Assembly: GCF_001277175.1 (NCBI RefSeq)
Contig: NZ_CP012257.1
Span: 2,046,001 to 2,110,000, forward strand
Source of the DNA: Cronobacter universalis NCTC 9529
GTDB lineage: Bacteria > Pseudomonadota > Gammaproteobacteria > Enterobacterales > Enterobacteriaceae
Length of the DNA: 64,000 bases
Direction of reading: 5' to 3'
Below the pieces are notes generated by a model. It was not told the DNA's origin. It saw nothing but the letters and a program-made list of their open reading frames with translations, and ran no database searches. The position numbers and the translations under genes were made by a program. Positions 61,506-64,000 of this stretch are shown piece by piece (the stretch's first letter is position 1; each line of letters starts with the position of its first letter).

Positions 61506-62930
61506 TCAGGCGCTCACTTTCTTCATGGTCAGGGGCAGAACGGTCTTTTCATCATAGCGACCGGTACATTCGGCAACATCATTCGGGCCGGCTTTACAGG
61601 CGATTTCCGGCATCGGGTAGCGGGAGCCGTCGCTGCAGCGGGCTTTGCCGCGCGTCTTGATCATCAGCTCGCCGGTCTGGTGCAGGCCCGAGAACAGCTC
61701 GGCTTTACAGACAACGTTATCGCCAAGCGTCACGCGCGCCATGCCTTTGTTGTTTTTCATATCGATACGCATCGAGGTCGATTTGCCGGTAAGCGGGTCC
61801 GGGCTGCCGATACTCAGACGCCAGGTGCCGTTCAGGAAACGGGTGGTTCCGGCTTTTACCTGATTCGCGTCCATCACCAGCGCGTTTTTATCGACGGGAG
61901 CCGGGGCAACGACAGGCTTCTCTTCCACCACCGGCGCCGGCGGCGTTACCTGGGCTGCGGCGAGCGGCAGCGTCGTGGTTGAGGCGACGGGCGCCACCGG
62001 CGCCGCGGAGACCGCAGGCGACGCGTCGACCGATTTCACCGGCGCAGGCGCGATTTCCTGCGCTTTGATTTGCGCGACCGAAATGGTCGGCGCGGCCGCT
62101 TCTTTCTGCTGCAACATATACCAGGTGACAGGGGCGGCTACGGCGCCCATGACGACGGCGGCGGCAAGCGGCCATGTCCAGAGCGGTACGCGCGAACGGC
62201 GGGCCGACGGCGGCGCGTTTACCGGCGCGGGATCGGCGTCTTCAGGCGATGTTGCGGCTTCAGCTTCGGCGGCATAAGCCGCCAGCGCGGCGGCAGACGC
62301 GTGTACAGGGGCGGCAGGCGCTGGCGCTACGGGCGCAGGCGTGACAGGCGGCGCAGCCAGCAGCGGCGCGTCCGGCTCGGCCATCATCACCGGCGTGGGT
62401 TCCGGCTCCGGCTCTTCCTGCGGCGTCATGATAATTTCCGGCTCGACAGGCTCGGCTTCGCGTAAACATTCGAGCACGTCATCGCGCGCGCCCTGGTTTA
62501 AATTCACGAAGCCCCAGAAGGTGATGACCGGCTTGCCATCCACCAGATAGAGGAAATTCGCGCCGGGGAACTGCACGGCCTTGGCGAGCAGCGCGCCAAA
62601 AAGCTGCTGGGCGGTCTTTTCCGATTCCAGGCAGCGTTTGCTCAGCGCGCGGGCGCTGGAGAGCGCGCTTTCCAGAAAGCGCAGGGCGCGCTCGCGCTCC
62701 TCGCTGCTGGCGGACGCCCAGCCCATTACTTTGCCGCTGACCGGCGAATACCAGTCCACGCGGTCGCCCTCTTCGTTAAGCTGAGGGATAGCAAGAGACT
62801 CCACCAGCGGCTGTTTGCGCAGGCGAAGGGTTTCACGGATTTGCAGTGCAGACTCGAAAACCGCCTGACCGTTTTCGCCTACCGACTGGAAGTCGTCAAG
62901 GTCGCCACTGCGCAATAGAATTTTTGCCAC
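61506..62930 (-). CDS. srfA: SrfA-like protein
   Basis: 474 residues from a GTG at 62930, with GAGAGAA upstream. A conserved N-terminal domain (AKILLRSGDLDDFQSVGENG) precedes a long Pro/Ala/Glu-rich linker (about 165-245), a single transmembrane segment (PLWTWPLAAAVVMGAVAAPVTW, near 250-270), another Pro/Ala/Val linker, and a C-terminal domain with paired cysteines (CSDGSRYPMPEIAC, AECTGRYD). First gene of srfABC. Membrane-anchored partner of SrfB/C by inference. Confidence 0.88.
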   Translation of the reverse strand: MAKILLRSGDLDDFQSVGENGQAVFESALQIRETLRLRKQPLVESLAIPQLNEEGDRVDWYSPVSGKVMGWASASSEERERALRFLESALSSARALSKRCLESEKTAQQLFGALLAKAVQFPGANFLYLVDGKPVITFWGFVNLNQGARDDVLECLREAEPVEPEIIMTPQEEPEPEPTPVMMAEPDAPLLAAPPVTPAPVAPAPAAPVHASAAALAAYAAEAEAATSPEDADPAPVNAPPSARRSRVPLWTWPLAAAVVMGAVAAPVTWYMLQQKEAAAPTISVAQIKAQEIAPAPVKSVDASPAVSAAPVAPVASTTTLPLAAAQVTPPAPVVEEKPVVAPAPVDKNALVMDANQVKAGTTRFLNGTWRLSIGSPDPLTGKSTSMRIDMKNNKGMARVTLGDNVVCKAELFSGLHQTGELMIKTRGKARCSDGSRYPMPEIACKAGPNDVAECTGRYDEKTVLPLTMKKVSA

Positions 62931-63243
62931 GTCATTCTCTCTGCTGGAAAAACTTTTTCACGGCTCTACTTTGAACGATAGACGGGTCAAGCAAAGGGTG
63001 AAAGAAACGCGAAAAAGCGTAAATTCTCGGGTCATTGAATCTTAGGAATTTTCTTGACTTAAGCAAAAATTCGCTGTGATGGCGCGACTTAACCGGAGCG
63101 TAAATCATTTTTATCTAAAATTGGCTGATATTCAGGCGAAAAATACCGGAAAGGCATAAAGCTACAGTTTTTTGTTATTTGCCAGTCTGCACAGGCTGTG
63201 ATGAGATGGCTTTCCTCCTGAAAAGTAAAATAAAAGGCACAAG
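62931..63243. other. Divergent intergenic region srfA / dppA-like
   Basis: About 310 nt without a gene, holding the promoters of the divergent srfA and DppA-like genes. A TTGACT-type -35 near 63054 could serve the plus-strand gene, but no good -10 follows it. No FliA consensus was found for srfA. Confidence 0.4.
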
Positions 63244-64000
63244 ATGAAGACAGGAAAAACACTGCTCGGGCTGCTGTTAAGCGCCCTGTTACCGGCAAGC
63301 GCGATCGCGGCGAACAGCGATACCCTGATTTACTGCTCCGAGGCGTCGCCGGAGTCCTTCAACCCGCAGATCGCGAGTTCCGGCCCAAGCTTCGTGGCAA
63401 GCTCCCAGGTGCTCTATAACCGTCTGGTGAATTTCGATCCGAAAACCAATACCCCGGTGCCGTCGCTCGCCACCGAGTGGAAGGTCAGCCCGGACGGTAA
63501 AACCTGGACGTTCACGCTGCGTCAGGGCGTGAAGTTCAACAGCAATAAATTCTTTAAACCGACGCGCGATTTTAACGCCGACGACGTGATTTTCTCGGTG
63601 ATGCGTCAGAAAGACCCGAACCACCCGTACCATAAGGTGTCGCAGGGCAATTACGAATATTTCCAGGATGTGGGTCTCGATAAGCTCATCACGGAGGTGA
63701 AAAAGCTCGACGATTACCACGTCCAGTTCACCCTGAGCGAACCGAACGCCGCGTTCCTGGCCGACTGGGGGATGGATTTCGCGTCTATTCTTTCGGCGGA
63801 ATATGCCGATGCGATGATGAAAAAAGGCACGCCGGAGAACGTCGATAACTGGCCCATCGGCACCGGCCCGTACGCGCTGCAGCAGTACAAAGTCGATTCG
63901 CTGATCCGCTACATCGCCAACCCGAACTACTGGGATGGCGCGGTGCCGACCAAACATCTGATCTTCTCGATTACTCCGAACGTCGAGACGCGCCTCGCCA
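63244..64000 (+). CDS. DppA-like peptide ABC transporter binding protein (3' end outside window)
   Basis: First 252 codons of a periplasmic solute-binding protein, family 5. Signal peptide KTGKTLLGLLLSALLPASAIAA, then DTLIYCSEASPESFNPQIASSGPSFVASS, FNADDVIFSVMRQKDPNHPYHKVS and PIGTGPYALQQY, all very close to E. coli DppA. It binds di- or oligopeptides for import. It is probably a DppA paralogue, since the classic dpp neighbourhood is not seen here. AAGG lies 6 nt before the ATG. Confidence 0.9.
   Translation, partial: MKTGKTLLGLLLSALLPASAIAANSDTLIYCSEASPESFNPQIASSGPSFVASSQVLYNRLVNFDPKTNTPVPSLATEWKVSPDGKTWTFTLRQGVKFNSNKFFKPTRDFNADDVIFSVMRQKDPNHPYHKVSQGNYEYFQDVGLDKLITEVKKLDDYHVQFTLSEPNAAFLADWGMDFASILSAEYADAMMKKGTPENVDNWPIGTGPYALQQYKVDSLIRYIANPNYWDGAVPTKHLIFSITPNVETRLA

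Noticed and set aside
58551..61982. 1143-codon plus-strand frame opposite srfB
   Set aside because: Composition is biased (Arg/Ala/Gln/His), with no RBS or motif; srfB on the other strand has clear ASKHA motifs.
1..64000. CRISPR array, rRNA or insertion sequence
   Set aside because: No regularly spaced repeats, rRNA segments or transposase genes were seen anywhere.

Overview
The window comes from an enteric gammaproteobacterium, most likely Cronobacter or a close relative. This is inferred from the GC-rich host genes (a Tat-exported DMSO-reductase-type operon, srfABC, a CigR-type protein, DppA-like periplasmic protein) and from the lambdoid, siphovirus-type prophage beside them. About 1-39.8 kb is the replication, lysis and structural part of that prophage. 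From about 40.2 kb onward the DNA is chromosomal. The integrase, the immunity region and the left attachment site lie to the left of the window.

Prophage early/middle region (1-6.5 kb): a DnaB-type replicative helicase cut by the window edge, then a tightly overlapping nin-type run (ninB, ninE, ninX, ninF, an HNH-like protein, rusA, ninH and several very small ORFs), ending in the late antiterminator Q. A late promoter (pR'-like) and an intrinsic terminator (tR'-like) follow Q, as expected for Q-controlled late transcription. Between Q and the lysis genes is an Ibs/Sib-type type I toxin-antitoxin locus: a 19-residue hydrophobic peptide on the minus strand opposite a structured ~139-nt RNA, each with a good sigma-70 promoter.

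Lysis and morons (7.1-11.5 kb): holin, GH19 endolysin, Rz with overlapping Rz1, an exported moron, a Rha-family regulator, and a minus-strand Asn/Ser-rich protein.

Morphogenesis (11.5-38.2 kb): TerS, TerL, a DUF1073-type portal, an SPP1 gp7-like head protein, a protease-scaffold protein with a probable internal scaffold start, decoration protein, major capsid, connector/neck proteins and tail tube. Two glycosyltransferase-like genes directly follow the tail tube gene. A chaperone-like gene comes next, then an accessory block (24.6-27.9 kb) holding a Zn-ribbon protein, a poly-Gly membrane protein, a P22 immI-like mnt/arc/ant module and two exported proteins. This block is punctuated by identical terminators and a 43-nt direct repeat. 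Tape measure, M, L, K, I, J and tail-tip/fibre genes finish the operon. A minus-strand membrane acyltransferase (38.8-39.8 kb), AT-rich and isolated, looks like a lysogenic-conversion gene near the right prophage end.

Host region (40.2-64 kb): a GNAT gene followed by a frameshifted second GNAT; small exported/unknown genes; a Tat-exported FAD dehydrogenase (spermidine dehydrogenase-like) with a tri-haem cytochrome c; a dmsABC-like operon with a perfect FNR box and a polyferredoxin as fourth gene; a phytase-like esterase; a chemoreceptor with a FliA-type promoter; a TIM-barrel isomerase; a CigR-like protein; a pectinesterase-family protein without a signal peptide; srfABC; and the start of a DppA-like binding protein.
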